NCBI RefSeq assembly: GCF_025698545.1
Contig: NC_068569.1
Span: forward strand, 24,304,001 to 24,368,000
Origin: Gossypium raimondii
Lineage: Eukaryota > Streptophyta > Magnoliopsida > Malvales > Malvaceae
Direction: 5' to 3'
Length of the DNA: 64,000 bases
The notes beneath the pieces are model-generated. The model saw only the letters and a program-made list of their open reading frames with translations, made no database searches and was not told where the DNA came from. A program made the position numbers and the translations under genes. Shown here piece after piece: positions 24,105 through 37,600 of the stretch. Within the stretch, counting starts at the first letter, position 1, and the number at the start of each line of letters is the position of its first letter.

Positions 24105-25000
24105 TAGTTTTGACAATCGAACTTGAATTCTAAAATCTGAAAAGTAAGGCCAAATTCTGAAAAGTAAGACCAAATTCTAAATTTGTGAAAAATAATGTAT
24201 CTTGCAACACAATTTAACCTTTAGTATTTGTCTCTCCGTTTGTTGTACCAAAAAATGCAACATTTCAACATTTTAATATTTGTATTAGTTTTGGTTGGAT
24301 AGATATTTTTGAAGAAAATTTAAGTTCGTAAAATTTTATGGGATACAAAGTAATTTTAAAAGAAGAATAATCATATTAAAAATAAATATTAAAAAATTAT
24401 TACCTGATGTAGATTTAAAATATCTTCCTCTATTTCTTTTAAAAAACAAAAAAAATATACATGTCGAATTGATGTCTTTCATGTATTAACCAAAAACTTT
24501 TTATTTTTATAAAAATTATTACTTTAAGAGTAGTATTATCTTTTTGTATAAAAAAATACATGAAGTTTCAACTTCAATCCTCATGTTTATAAACTCAACT
24601 AATTTCAACTAGTTTTAAACCAATTTGAATATTTTGATTAGTATCAAGACCAAACACACCACTGCTTTTCGATCTAATAGGTCAATTCAATTTTTTATTT
24701 CAATGGTCACATTCACTGGAGCTTCGGCTCGGTGCTGCCAGATGTCTTCCAACTAAATAATAAGCAATGATTCTCGTCGGCGGCCAACAAATCTGCCACC
24801 TCACCTGACCATCGGCCTGCCTAATCGTGCTTTCATATGCCCATATCCCATCAGACGAAAATAGAGGGACTATAAATAGGCCATTCAAAAATTTCAGAAT
24901 TTAACACACTATAACATCATCTTCCTTCCAGCACTGCAAATGAATCAAAAACCGGAAGTTTTATAGTCTCGAAATGAAGAATCTTGAGAACCAATTGGCT
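24105..25000. other. Spacer between element B and the proteasome gene
   Basis: No gene seen. The sequence just left of 25005 is the 3' UTR side of the minus-strand proteasome gene. A TATAAATAGG on the + strand near 24870-24880 has no gene downstream of it in that orientation. Confidence 0.6.
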
Positions 25001-25004
25001 TCAC

Positions 25005-28000
25005 TCAATCCATCCTTCCCTTCAAGATTCTTTCCTTTACTTCAGTTGGTGTGCTGCAAATTTACAGACATCAATATATTAGGTTAAATTTTCTAGACAA
25101 TCTTTGTATTTTAGTTTAATTTGCAATTTGGTCCTACTATAAAACTAAGTAACTTCATCTTTGAATTTTGATATTGGTTAGACCTACCCTAGGGCCAAGC
25201 TACCTGCTCAAGTCCAACGGGTCACCCAACATTTGTAAAGGTTCGGAAAAATTAGAAAAAAAAAAGGGACTTAAACGGGCATGAGTTTAACCATTTACAA
25301 ATATGAGCTAATTGGGACAAAATTTGATGCCTATATTTCAGACTGAGCAGAGAGCCGAGCAGATATTTATGCTGCTGGTACCATGCATAGGCTTGGCCCA
25401 ACCCGTGTACATCACTAATATTGGTGCAGACAAGTAAAATTGATAACTGTGTTAACGAAAAACCATTTAAATTCTATTGTACACTTCTGACCTCTGACAA
25501 AACTTATGCTCTTAATATAAAGAAATTCTTTTACCGCTTTAATTCTATCTACAATTCTAGATTATCATAATTTAGAACTTGATGTATTTAACAGTTTTCT
25601 ATTAATAGTGTTAATCAATTTTACTTACTTTCTTCAATATCAAGTGTATAAAGATTAAATCACTCGATTCTATGTTACTGCCTAGATACTTCAACCCTAA
25701 ATATTGCATTCTCTATAAGAGAATGGAAAGAATTTCGATGGTTTTAATCAAGATCCACTTCGGCAAACCCTATAAGAAGTACCACCCTAGGGGAAAAAAT
25801 GCTAAGATAATATACAAGTCGTTCAGAAATGCTTACACGACATAGACATGTCCTCCCCAACCACTAAGACAGTCACGATCTACTGATGAAAGGAGAGCTT
25901 GCGAAACCGTTTCAAACAATTCCTCAGGTTCCTTAATAAGAAGAAAACATTTGAGTCAATAAAGCATGAATAATTTAGTAGGTAACAAAACACTTTTAAC
26001 AATGACCAAATAATCTACTCCAAAAGAAAGCACCATGCTAAGCTTTTAGGTTACATGCACAAAAGGAATGGATTTTATGCTTCTTAAAAAGGATTCAAAT
26101 CTACTGTGATTGTGTTTTGATTTGAGCATAGTAAAATAAATGAAATGACCAACCATGTCCTCCTTGAACATTGACTCACAGGCACCGTAAAGAGACTCAG
26201 AGGCAGTGCCAGCCACAACAAAATCTTTTGCAAGCTCCCTGCATTTAAAAGATAGCAAACATAACTGAAATATGAAAAATAATTCAACCCACATAATTCA
26301 AAACAGTCTTTCCAGTCAATAATCCAACTCATTGGTGCCAAAATAAACATTAAAACAAAGAGAATTACATGATAAAGCTCATATAGCTACGTTATCATGC
26401 ATGTATAAATCAAATCTCAGAGAGAGATGACAAGATATGACACATGACAAATTATCCTATGATCATCCAGAAATCCCTTAGATTTTGAATAATAATGTCG
26501 GAGGTTGTCCTTTTAAAATTTAATGCATCAAAAGGAAATTGCAAAGATTGATCTTAATGCTATGCATGTCCTAAACTTAATACTATGAAATAACTCAGAT
26601 AATTCTTCTGCTTGGTAAGTTATTGGAATTTAAGTAATGGTAGCTGCACCTGTCCAATTTGGAAATTGGAAGTAACCAATTTGAAAGTCAGAAAAGAGAA
26701 GAGGGTAATAGCTATCTACAAACATATGGTCGTCTGAATCAAAACCCTGTTGCTATTCCATTTTAAAGTGCCACTGACTACAAAACTTCTTTAGATTTTC
26801 TTTTGATGCAATCAGTATGGATATATACATTTCAGGTTTCCTTGAAAAGTGAAAAGCAAAGAAACATGAAGAATATTTTCAAATTTAAGCTTTATTTGTC
26901 TTGAAAGTATTAACATCAACATACACACACACAAAAGAACCTTTATAGAAGAAAATTAATTATATAGAGGTAGCGGCTAGGGGAAGGTTTTTCCCAGTTT
27001 ATCATGTGTGGCAGGAGAAGGCAAGTAAAGAACGTGTATGGGTTTTGCCCTTATTTTGTTAACAAGCTGCAATTATGATTGAGACCCCACACCCCTAGTT
27101 TGTCAAGCATCAAGGATCATTTGTAATGAGTTGTACACAACAGAGTTGGAACAATAATGGGAGTCTTTTATTGACCAGTTTCCGAATTACTGGTTTTGAA
27201 CAATAGAAGATTTTTTTACTAAAAAGTGCTCAGATTTCTGCTTCAGGGATAATAGGGGTGTTTCTTTATTTATTAAACAGTGTTCAAATTTATGATTTTC
27301 TCTTTTAGATGTCACAGGCCACCTGGCAATCTGTTATCATGGAGTAAAAGTTCTTCTTTCTTTGACTTTTGATTAAGATATTAAATAAAGTTTTCATTTC
27401 CATAGAGGAACTTTCAACAGCAAAGCTTGTCTCTGCCGTAGGAAAGTTGCAAGCAGTTATTTTACAAGACAAAGTCTCATGTTCGTTAAATACTACAGGT
27501 AAAACAAATATGAATATTCCAAGCAACTAAGACAACTTTATTTCAAAAATACATTTACAGGGAATGAAATCAACTTACTTTGCTCCAATGGAATCCATGG
27601 TGCAAATGAAAGGCTTGTCTTCATCTCCCAATCCGGCAATTACTGGTTGGCAAAAGTATGGACCAAACCTACGGGGAAAAAATGTCATAAAACTCATCTC
27701 TTGCACGCATAAAAAGGACACCCTTTTCAATTGCAATTCCTACTTCAAATCTAACACTTCCAACTAATTCCTTTCAAGGTTGACATATCATAAAGTAAGG
27801 GCTTGAAATTGTTAGGAAAAGATGAAATCCATCTTTTAGATTTCAAGGCTAGAAAAGAAATTATGAAAAGAGAAAGTCAATATTATCCTTGATGCTCATT
27901 GCTCAGTTTATTCTCAAAAGCTAAGTAGGTTATTTCTCTTCAAGGACATATGTAAGGTTTATCACATGACATGTGCTCCATAAACTTTTCCTCCCCTGAG

Positions 28001-28956
28001 CTCCATTTCTTTTAAAAGAAATACATTTGCTTTTAGCCATTTAACTAGTATTATTCAAAAGCATTGTTGCTCCAACTCTTTAATTTTTTTGAAGCACTCA
28101 TGTCTAACACTCAAGTCCAACACATATCCAGATGAGTACGGGATATGATCCTCCAATACATGGAAAAACTAAGAAAAAAATTAAACATACATATGCTGAA
28201 CACATATCTAGACACGAGACTTAAAGCCAGTCTTAGTAACACAATTCGAAAGTACTACACATAAAAAACAGATATAATTTACCATTTCTCAACTACTCTT
28301 ATCTTATAGACCCATTATCCTTAAGAAATCAATTCTCTCCTAGTATTTTTTCTAATTAATTTGAATGTCCAACTAATCAAGAGTTAATATTTTGCAGTAT
28401 AAAGCAAAACTAAAGCTACACATTTCTTCCATCAATTGAACAAAGCCAAAGATAAGTAAGTGAGGATTTTAAACAAACCTTTTCTCGTAAAGAAGAGCAG
28501 AAACAAGGTTAGCAAAAGTTTCAGGTTTCATGTCCCTCTCTTCTCTTAGCTGATACAACTTATGCCGAAAGACAAGCCTTTGATACCTTGAATTTAAAAA
28601 AAAAACAAAGAAGATAATTATTTATTAAGTGAAAAACAGAAATCATAGAAGGCAAAAAATAAGGGGAAAAAAAGGGTACAATGTTTGAGCATCGGTGGCA
28701 AGGCCAGAGAGTCCGAGAAAGACACGATCGTGGATTTTAGAAATCCTTTGGAAATCAGTGGCGATTGTTTGGAGTTGAACTCCGAGTCTACGATCGCTAG
28801 CAATGGCGAAGCAGTTCTTGCCTACCATGGCTACCAGAGCGCTCCCATTGTACTCGAAGATCTGCATCATCATCGACCACAAAAGAAAGAAACTCTGTTA
28901 TTAAGCTTCGAAGAATTAGGGTTAAAAAATAAAAAAGAAAAATGACATACCGACAT
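25005..28956 (-). CDS. PBC1: Proteasome subunit beta type-3, complete, 204 aa
   Basis: A non-catalytic beta subunit of the 20S proteasome core in cytosol and nucleus. Coding exons in gene order: 28956-28951, 28861-28680, 28586-28479, 27668-27579, 26238-26154, 25931-25837, 25053-25005. All introns are GT-AG and the 615 bases stay in frame. The product begins MSIFEYNGSA and contains MVGKNCFAIASDRRLG, FLGLSGLATD, REERDMKPETFA, ICTMDSIGAKELAKDF, ASESLYGACE and SGWGGHVYVVTP, ending ILKGRMD. Length equals that of plant PBC1. The start codon sits in a six-base coding exon (ATGTCG) before an 89-base intron; in-frame ATGs just before exon 2 (28873-28865) lie in that intron and would give MMMQIF instead of the conserved MSIFEY. 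The last exon (49 bases) is separated by a 783-base intron carrying a decayed GGCCC-type short transposon (about 25190-25420). Confidence 0.96.
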
Positions 28957-29180
28957 TGGAAATTTTAGGGTTTTCGGTGTTGATTGCACAAGAAACTGAT
29001 TTGATTTTAATAAATTGAGATTTTAAATGACGAAGAAGAAGACTGTAGGATATGGATTGGAGGACACTCCGCTATTCTCAAAGCTCCAAGTTTTGACCCG
29101 GTATGTCCGGTTAGGATTCAGTTGAGTTGCTCATGGCCGGGTCCGTTCCGGTCCGATTTGACGGGTCTATATATAATATC

Positions 29181-29819
29181 AACTCTACTAAAGTCACTAA
29201 ATTATTAATAAGTTATATTTTGATCATTTAACTTCAGAAGTTACAAAATGGTCATTGAGGTATTTAAAAGTTTTCATTAAGTCACTAAATTATTCGAAAG
29301 CTTTACTTTAAGTCATTAAACTATTCGAAAGTTTTTCTTTAAGTCACTAGACGATTAAGTTTTTTTTTAAGTTCGACTAACGAGCTCCAAGCGACTATTC
29401 AACAATCGGTATAGTAGACTAGTATTCATCGATAAGTAGAAAAACATAGCTCCAAGCGACTATTCAACAATTAGTACACTAGATTAGTATTCATCAATAA
29501 GTAGAATAACATACCTTAGATCCAAGTTGATCTGACAGTCAGTAATGAAGATTGGAAAATAAAGTTATTTGGACTCTGGTTTGCATATTTGCGATGTTCA
29601 AAACGAATTTCATATAAAAAATGAATTGTAGAAGAGAATGAAAATAAGAGTTTTTGATTAGTACAAGCAGTGAGAACAAAGAAAGTCATACAATAGTGAT
29701 TTTAACAGTTCAGTGACTTAAATGAAAATTTTTTAATAGCTCAATGGTTATTTTGTATTTTTTTGAAATTCAATGACCAAAATGTAAACTTACTAATACT
29801 TTAACCTTGAGTGGAGTTT
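29181..29819. mobile_element. Non-autonomous transposon with ~110-base terminal inverted repeats
   Basis: 29181-29290 and 29706-29819 are inverted copies of each other: AACTCTACTAAAG... at the left matches the reverse complement of ...CTTGAGTGGAGTT at the right, and matching continues through TTTTGATCATTTAAC, ACAAAATGGTCATTGAG and TTCATTAAGTCACT. The middle has no open frame. Long inverted repeats suggest a Mutator-like or foldback element. ATAATATTA at the right edge resembles ATAATATCA at the left, but I cannot fix a clean duplication. Confidence 0.8.
29384..29514 (+). repeat. 65-base tandem duplication inside the inverted-repeat element
   Basis: GCTCCAAGCGACTATTCAACAA occurs at 29384 and 29449, each followed by a similar AGTATTCATC.ATAAGTAGAA. 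Confidence 0.85.
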
Positions 29820-29893
29820 ACCCATAATATTAATACCCTTTATATTTGTCTAAGTTACCTAAAACTTTGTTACTTTTACTCATATTTGTAAAT

Positions 29894-30205
29894 GATTAAC
29901 CAAAACTCGTTTTAAATTCTTCTATGTTATCTTTTAAAATATAATTTTTAATTTAATATTTTAGATGGTTCTTCTTTTATTAAAATTTTAAATTTAAACA
30001 ACTTGATATATTTTTAATCTTTATATAATATTATATTTAATTTTATATGATTAACCAAAACTCATTTTAAATTCTTCTATGTTATCTTTTAAAATATAAT
30101 TTTTAATTTAATATTTTAGATGGTTCTTCTTTTATTAAAATTTTAAATTTAAACAACTTGATATATTTTTAATCTTTATATAATATTATATTTAATTTTA
30201 TATGA
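29894..30205 (+). repeat. 156-base tandem duplication
   Basis: 29894-30049 and 30050-30205 are near-identical adjacent copies beginning GATTAACCAAAACTC; the one clear difference is G to A just after that. Pure AT-rich sequence with no coding content. Confidence 0.92.
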
Positions 30206-31600
30206 TATAAATTATATCATTTATAAAAATAAATAAAAATATAAAAGAATAAAACATATCGGCTACACTCAGTCCTTGAATCTGAAGTCCAGACTCAATT
30301 CATATTTTAAATAGATCTAACTTTTTTTAAGTCTATTTTTCTGATTTCGTACTTTACCTAAGAGACGAGTATCTATTTTTTTAAGTCTATTTTTTTGATT
30401 TCGTACTTTTTAAAGCTAAAAGACGAGTATCCGATAATCCTTTTGATAATGAGATTGAGATGCAAAGAGGAAATCAAATCATACGGAGAGAAAATGAACC
30501 ATTTATATAGAGGAGACGTATAAATACGTACGATCCCATATACCATATTGGTCTCCCAATTTCATTGACTAATGGCCCCGAAAAGCAGTTGGTGAAGATA
30601 TCATTAAGTACATGTACAAAAAGCCGAAATATCATGGGACTCGGTAGAAACCAAGCCCTGACGTACTTAGAAAATCAAGTCCCATGAGACTAGAGGCCAC
30701 ATCCATCCATGTCAAAAGACAGAAAGGATTATTATTGCGACCAGACCTTATCCTACTGAAAAAATGTTCAGAATCTAGCATACAAACAAAGCCCGAGAGA
30801 GAAGCGGGATTGGTGACCAACGACCAAACAAGTGATCACCCTAACAACAACTAAAAAACTATAGAAACTAAAATAACAAAACTTGCTCGAGATCTCCTAT
30901 CGGAGATTCAAGTAGGTCACTGATAATGTAGAAATGGTCAAGGGGGTGGCTCACTGGAGGTGTTACCAACATTGAAATGCAGCAATGTGGGATCATCTAT
31001 GCAAAGTTAATTGTTGATCTCTCTCCTACCTTAAAGATGCATGGAGAAGAAAGATGGCGGTGGGTTGCGGGAAGGGGGCAGCTCTTACCCAAAACTAAGC
31101 CGGCTGATAAAACGGGAGCAATGCATGGGACCAAAACAAGCTAGCCAAATATACAGAGATAGAGAGGAGAGAGAGGTCTATCTAGCACCTAACACCATGG
31201 TCAAAGAAACCAACGGAGTTGGCCGCTATAGGCTAATTAATTATAATTTAATGATTCCTAATTTTTTAATTCTATGCACATATATATAAATAAGATCATA
31301 AATACTCAAGAAGATATTTATTTAAAATCATAAATAACCAAATATAAATCTTTAAAATAAAACTGTAAGTAATTTAATAAAATATATTATTTAGAAAAGA
31401 AAAAAAAGGTTTACCTGCGGATCGCACAAGAGTATTCCTTATTATCATTTGGCGCAGTTTGTTATTGTTGAATAAAAATAAAATATATTTGGCGCAGTGA
31501 GTCACTTACTGTTTTCCCTTCCCTTTCCCTCTTCCTGAAATTCCCCTTTTCTCATCCTTTCCGACAATTAGACCCCACAATTTCTCCGCAATTTTCTCTC
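30206..31600. other. Spacer and promoter side of SWI3C
   Basis: No gene recognised. A 10-base perfect inverted repeat TCATGGGACT ... AGTCCCATGA (30632-30641 and about 30678-30687) spans a ~36-base loop. The last 200 bases before 31635 are CT-rich (CTCTCTCTCT), typical of a plant 5' UTR. Confidence 0.5.
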
Positions 31601-31634
31601 TCTCTAAATTCCCTCTTTCCCAAATTCAAATCCA

Positions 31635-34600
31635 ATGCCAGCTTCTTCTCCTTCAGGCAATCTCTCTTCTTCAACTTTTTCATTTCAATTTCTCCTTAAT
31701 AAAAAAATCCCCCTTTTTTCTGTTATTTATATTTAATTAATTCTTTAATTTTCCATTTCAACAGATGGTCGAGGTCGGTGGAAGCGGCGGAAGCGAGACC
31801 GGAGACCCAAGCATCTCCAAGAAGATAACGATGTCCCGGAGGAAGATGTAGAAGAGGAAGATAACAACAACGAGGACATCGATAACCACCGCGATAACAA
31901 TTCCGGGGACGATGCCGGAGGGGGATTTAGGGATCCGTCTTTGCTGGGGTCCAGCGAGTGTGAGGTTCTGGCTGATGGTGGAGTTCGCATCTCGGAGTTC
32001 CCCCCCGTGGTCAAGCGGACTGTGAACCGTCCTCACGGTTCTGTGATGGCGATCGTGGCGGCTGAGCGGGCCGGTTTGGTTGGGGATAGCAAGGGCCACC
32101 AGCAGGTGGCTCTGGCGGTTTTGGAGAACGTTTCGTACGGGCAGTTACAGTCGGTTTCGACTGAAGCTCCCATTGTTGAACCGGAGAAGTATGTGATTAC
32201 ACCTCCTCCGATAATGGAGGGGCGTGGCGTTGTTAAGAGGTTTGGGAGTAGGGTTCATATCCTGCCAATGCATTCAGGTTCAGTTTTTCTCTTTCTCTTA
32301 TATCTCTATGCATTAATTTTTTGCCCGGTTTCAATTCCTAGTCTGATTAGAGCGAAATAGAAACAACTATCCGTAGATGACTCTTGAGTTTCAAAGGACA
32401 GCTTTTGTTTTAATTTTCATGTGCTTTTGATGAAAGATATAACTAGATCATGCTTATTTATGTTAATTTTGACTAACGTTATCTTTAGATATTTCTGTGA
32501 TGTTTTCTTAAAATTTGAACTTTTTCTTTGCATCGTGCTTAGTGTTACATGAAAATGGTCTCTTTAAACACTTTTGCTATTAGTAGGATTGAATGGCTTG
32601 AAAAGTATATACTTTGGTACCTTTCTTTATAGGACTGGGGAACTTTATACTAATCTTTGTTTTACTTGATTTTAATTGGACTCTCTAAGATGTCTTGGTT
32701 TAGTAATTCAATCTAAATCAAAACAGAAGTTCAGCAATTTACACTTGGGTTTGTTCTATTTACTTGATATGAGTTTCATGTTCTGTCTGTTGCTTAAAGA
32801 GTATGAGCAAGATATTACCACACATTTATTTTTTGTAAAGCACTGACCTTATCTTGCACCCTCTCTCACTTTCCCTTTCCCTTCCCCCCCTCTCTCTTTC
32901 TGCCCTTATCTGTCTTCTTAGTTGTGTATTAATATTTGGCTATGTTTGTGGGATTCCCTTTCAAGCAGAGTGGTTCTCACCAGCCTCCGTGCATCGACTA
33001 GAAAGACAAGTTGTGCCACATTTTTTTTCTGGAAAATCACCTGAACATATGCCCGAAAAATATATGGAATGTAGAAACCACATTGTTGCCAAGTATATGG
33101 ATAATCCATTGAAGAGAATTACAGTTTCTGATTGCCAGGGATTGATAGATGGAATCAGTAATGAGGATTTAACTCGAATTGTTCGGTTTCTTGATCACTG
33201 GGGAATCATCAATTATTTTGCAGCTGCACCAAGTCATGAGCCTTGGAGTGCTGGGTCCTACTTAAGGGAGGAGCCAAATGGCGATGTTCATGTGCCATCG
33301 GCTGCATTAAAGTCTATTGATAGCTTGATCAAATTCGACAAGCCAAAATGTAGGCTCAAGGCAGCTGATGTTTATTCATCATTGTCATGTCATGCTGATA
33401 TCTCTGACTTGGACAATAGAATACGAGAGTGCCTAGATGAAAACAATTGCACTTCATGTTCTCAGCCCGTTGCCACTTCATATTATCAGTCACAGAAGGA
33501 GGTATGTGATTTTATAGCCCTGTTTGTCTTTATTTATTTCATGCTATGTCTTAATAATTTATTGAACTACTTAAAACAAGCCATTTAAGATAAAAAAAGG
33601 GAAAACGAGGCATGTTTGATATGGAACAGAATCAGAATTAGCATCTATGAGGGAATAGGCTCCTGGTATTTTATTACTGGCCTTCTTCTTCTGGGGTTTG
33701 GGAAAAAGAATTAATCCCCTTTTTGATGTTCTTAGAGAAAACCCCTTTGGTTTAGGATTTTGGGAGGCTTCTATATATGATCATGTTGACTGCCTAGCTC
33801 TCACCAACCTCTGTGGTTGGGTTCAAATGTTGTTTTCTTGGTTCCTCATCCTACAGTATATATATTAAAATCAGCAGCACATTCAAATAATGCCTTCAAT
33901 GTTAATTGGATTATAAAACATTAACACTGGAAGTTTTCTATTGGAGGTTGCAATAGTGTGGGGGGGGGGTGTTGATATCATCTGTAGATGCAGTTCCATA
34001 TGTTACAAGTGCTGGGGCTTTTTTTGTATTTGCATTTTCCAAAAGTTTTCCCTATATCCTCAACAGAAAGGAACTAGGTATTTTAAACAACTATTGCTGA
34101 GAGTATATTTCTTGTGTGCTGTGAGAATACTAGGTACTTTTTTATTTAATTTTGGTTGTCAAGAAAGGAACAACAAACTATTTCTATCCTCTGTTATAGA
34201 GAAGAAATTTTTTGCTAAAGCTTGCACTTGTAAGTTGTAACTATGAACCAGTAGATGTGGTTTAGAAAGCTGAGTTAGTGCTCACTTGATTTGATTTGGT
34301 ATGGTCTGGTTTCTGAGCATCAATTTACTAGTTCAGTGTGTGGTTTAGGTTTCTTTGGGGTGTATTTTGGATATACCATCTAATGATGAAATAAGGGATG
34401 ATGAAAGACATTAAATCATGCAAATCAGTTATGTAATATCTTATAGATGCTTGCTTCAAAGTATTTAGAAGATGGAATCGTGAGGTGAACATTTGTTTTA
34501 TTCCAGTGTAAAAGGATAAATTTGATAAGTACTTGTAGTGGAGCTGAGTCTAAAGTGCTGTTTGTGGACTCATGTCAAGTTTGTAGATAAACATTGATTG

Positions 34601-37600
34601 ATGGGAGAATTTGTAAACTTTTAGATTTACCTAAATCTTGATGTTAATTGTGCACATTTGTTTCTATTATTGGCTACTTGACAGGTTGATGTACTGCTGT
34701 GCTCTGATTGCTTCCATGATGGGAGATTTGTTTCTGGTCATTCAAGCATAGATTTTGTTAGAGTAGATTCAACAAAAGATTATGGGGACCTAGATGGAGA
34801 TAGTTGGAACAACCAGGAAACTTTACTGTTGCTTGAGGCAATGGAAATTTACAATGAGAACTGGAATGAAATAGCTGAGCATGTGGGCACTAAGTCAAAA
34901 GCACAATGCATACTTCATTTTGTACGTCTACCCATGGAGGATGGCCTATTGGAAAATTTGGAAGTTCCGAGCATGCCCAAGTCAACAATTGTTGCAAACG
35001 GAGACAGCCAAAGATTACACTCAAACATGAATGGGAGTCTACCAGGTTTTTTTTATACTTAGGTTCTACTTGCCATGGAAATTAAGATGTTATGCATGTT
35101 AACCTTTTATCTAATTTTTGCATGCTTTTCAGGGCCCAGCCTTCAAGATGCGGATTATCAAAGCAAGGTTCCTTTTGAGAATTCTGGGAATCCAGTTATG
35201 GCTATGGTATGTTACTGCATTTTTCAGACACCTCATTACTCTTTTAACACTTTATTAGTCATTTAAGATTTAGGATTGTAATATTTCACTGTGGAGTATG
35301 AGCATTGAATCATTTATTCTTTATTTCTCTAATAAATTCCTCAATTTTAAGTTCGTTAAATGATGTCATTTTCATGTAATTTGCTGGTATTGTAGTAACC
35401 ATCTTTGGCACACAAAAATGGGGAAGCTTAAAATACTTCTAATGTTGGAATTACCTTTTATCTTTTTGGTCAAAAAAATAGTGTTCTTTTGGCCTCATAT
35501 CAAAGTCACTATTAAGGTTTATTCCCTTACTCCTATTGGCAGTTTGGATGAGAAAAAGTGTAAATGGATCCAAAAGATTTTAAGCAGTTTGTGAGTGTTT
35601 ATTTGCTTTTTAAAAATGTCACAAATTAGGCTCCTATTAGCATTGAAATTTTCATTTCATCAATGATGAGTTTGTGATGAAAATTGCAAAGATGGATCCA
35701 AATTGGCATCTTTTGTTGTTGAAAATTGCTTCTTAAAAATGCAAGAGCTGAACTTTTACCCCAAGAGATTGTGATAAAATTGTACTCAAAGATGGATCTC
35801 ATGGTATTGCTAATTTTTCCCCATACATGGGTCTAACTAGTTTACAATATTCTAGGTTGCTTTTCTGGCATCTGCTGTTGGACCAAGAGTTGCTGCTGCC
35901 TGTGCCCATGCATCCTTGGCAGCATTGGCTGAAGATGTAGATAAGGAAGGTTCGGGACATGGTAATAGGTTAGTGGCATATCCTCATGATTCCAAAAATC
36001 TTCAATGCTATTATGAGGTTCTTCTCTGATGATATGAATTGAATTTTGAGCATACAATGTCTTCCTTCCAAGTCATGAAGTTCTGTGGATTGAATATTTG
36101 AACATTTCTTTGCTTTGATTGGATTAAACCAATCTAAAGTTTTTTCATCAAAATTCTTCCTGTTAAATTGCTTATTACTATCCATTTGAACCGTGAAGGA
36201 TGAATATGGAGAGTGTACATAGTAGAGAAGGTGGTTTACATGGTTCCGTTCATCAAAAAGGTAGTCCATAAGTTTAACTTGCACTATTTTCACTACATTT
36301 TAGTTCCCTTTTTTCTCTCCCATATTAGGTTTTTTTTTTTTTTTTTTTTGTAATTCATTTTGCATAAAAACTCCAGAGAACTCAGCAATACATTCATTTG
36401 GTCAAAATGAGGCAGAGGATCATCCACTATCTGCTGAAAAAGTTAAAGCTGCTGCCAAAGCTGGCCTTGCAGCTGCAGCTATGAAGGCAAAACTGTTTGC
36501 GGACCACGAGGAACGAGAAATTCAAAGGTTATCAGCCAATATCATAAATCATCAGGTGTTTTTCTTGTCTTTTTCACGTGTATACCTGGTAATGATATGG
36601 AACTTTATTTGGCTGATAAGAGAGTTGACTTCCGTTAAAGACTTGAAACCAGGACAAAAGAGGACTTGTCCTGTTGCATTTATTGCACACCTTTGTTATT
36701 TAGCCTAGAAAATGGAACCAAAAAAAGGAAAAAAGAAGGGCAAAGTTGCATGCCTTTGATTTTGAAATTACATAAACTTGTACTTGGAGATGTCTTAAAT
36801 TTGAAAGATACATTGAGAAGTTCTACGCTGTTGAGATCTGTTCTAGGCTAGGGTTTCTATATTGTTCTTAATCCAAGTTGAATTTTTCTTTAGTACTTGA
36901 TTCACATATCTATTACTGCCATGGATACTGGCTATGTTAATGCAACTCTCCTTGAAATACCTGTGTTTAGACCTGTTCCACACATATTCATAGTTATGGG
37001 GGCATGATCCTCCATTTATATAGGAACCACAAAAAGAATTATCATATACCCATTCCAGGTACATACCTCATCTCAAACTCATCCTTGAATCCAATGCTAG
37101 TCCAAGTAGCATATGATACTGGAATCCCGGGCCCTGGCTGGGATATTGATAATTTTGTGAAGTGTGTGTTTTCTGTTCATGTATTCTTTTGAAAACCAGA
37201 GGCTACTTAATAGTATCAAAACTTTATAGGATTATCGCTGCTGTTTTAGCATCTCCCATAAGTTATCTTAGAATTATGTTTAAGGTTTCTTCCTCGAATA
37301 CTTCCTCGGATTATGGTGGATGTAAAGAAGATGCAACAATTAGATATTTGGAGTGTCCATCGAGATTTCATTTTCTCGGAACTTCCAAAACATTCTATTC
37401 TTACTTTTAACTTGTATTATAAATTGTAGATAAACTTGTTTTCAATCTGTATCGCAGTTGAAGAGATTGGAGCTGAAGCTTAAGCAGTTTGCAGAAGTTG
37501 AAACGTTACTCATGAAAGAATGTGAACAAGTGGAGAAAACAAGGCAAAGGTTTGCTGCTGAGAGGGCTCGAATTGTATCAGCTCAATTCGGAACCACCGG

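Noticed and set aside
24870..25060. TATAAATAGG followed by a short open frame starting MKNLENQLASLNPS on the + strand
   Set aside because: The frame is the antisense of the last proteasome exon and its 3' UTR, so the TATA match is probably chance.
28685..28945. Open frame on the + strand across the first exons of the proteasome gene
   Set aside because: It is the antisense shadow of the conserved minus-strand exon; it has no family resemblance.
30560..31000. Possible microRNA precursor
   Set aside because: I compared it with the common conserved plant miRNA sequences I know and saw no match; the one perfect inverted repeat is only 10 bases.
31041..31289. 82-codon open frame upstream of SWI3C
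   Set aside because: No homology recognised and no plausible gene structure; more likely promoter or UTR spacer.
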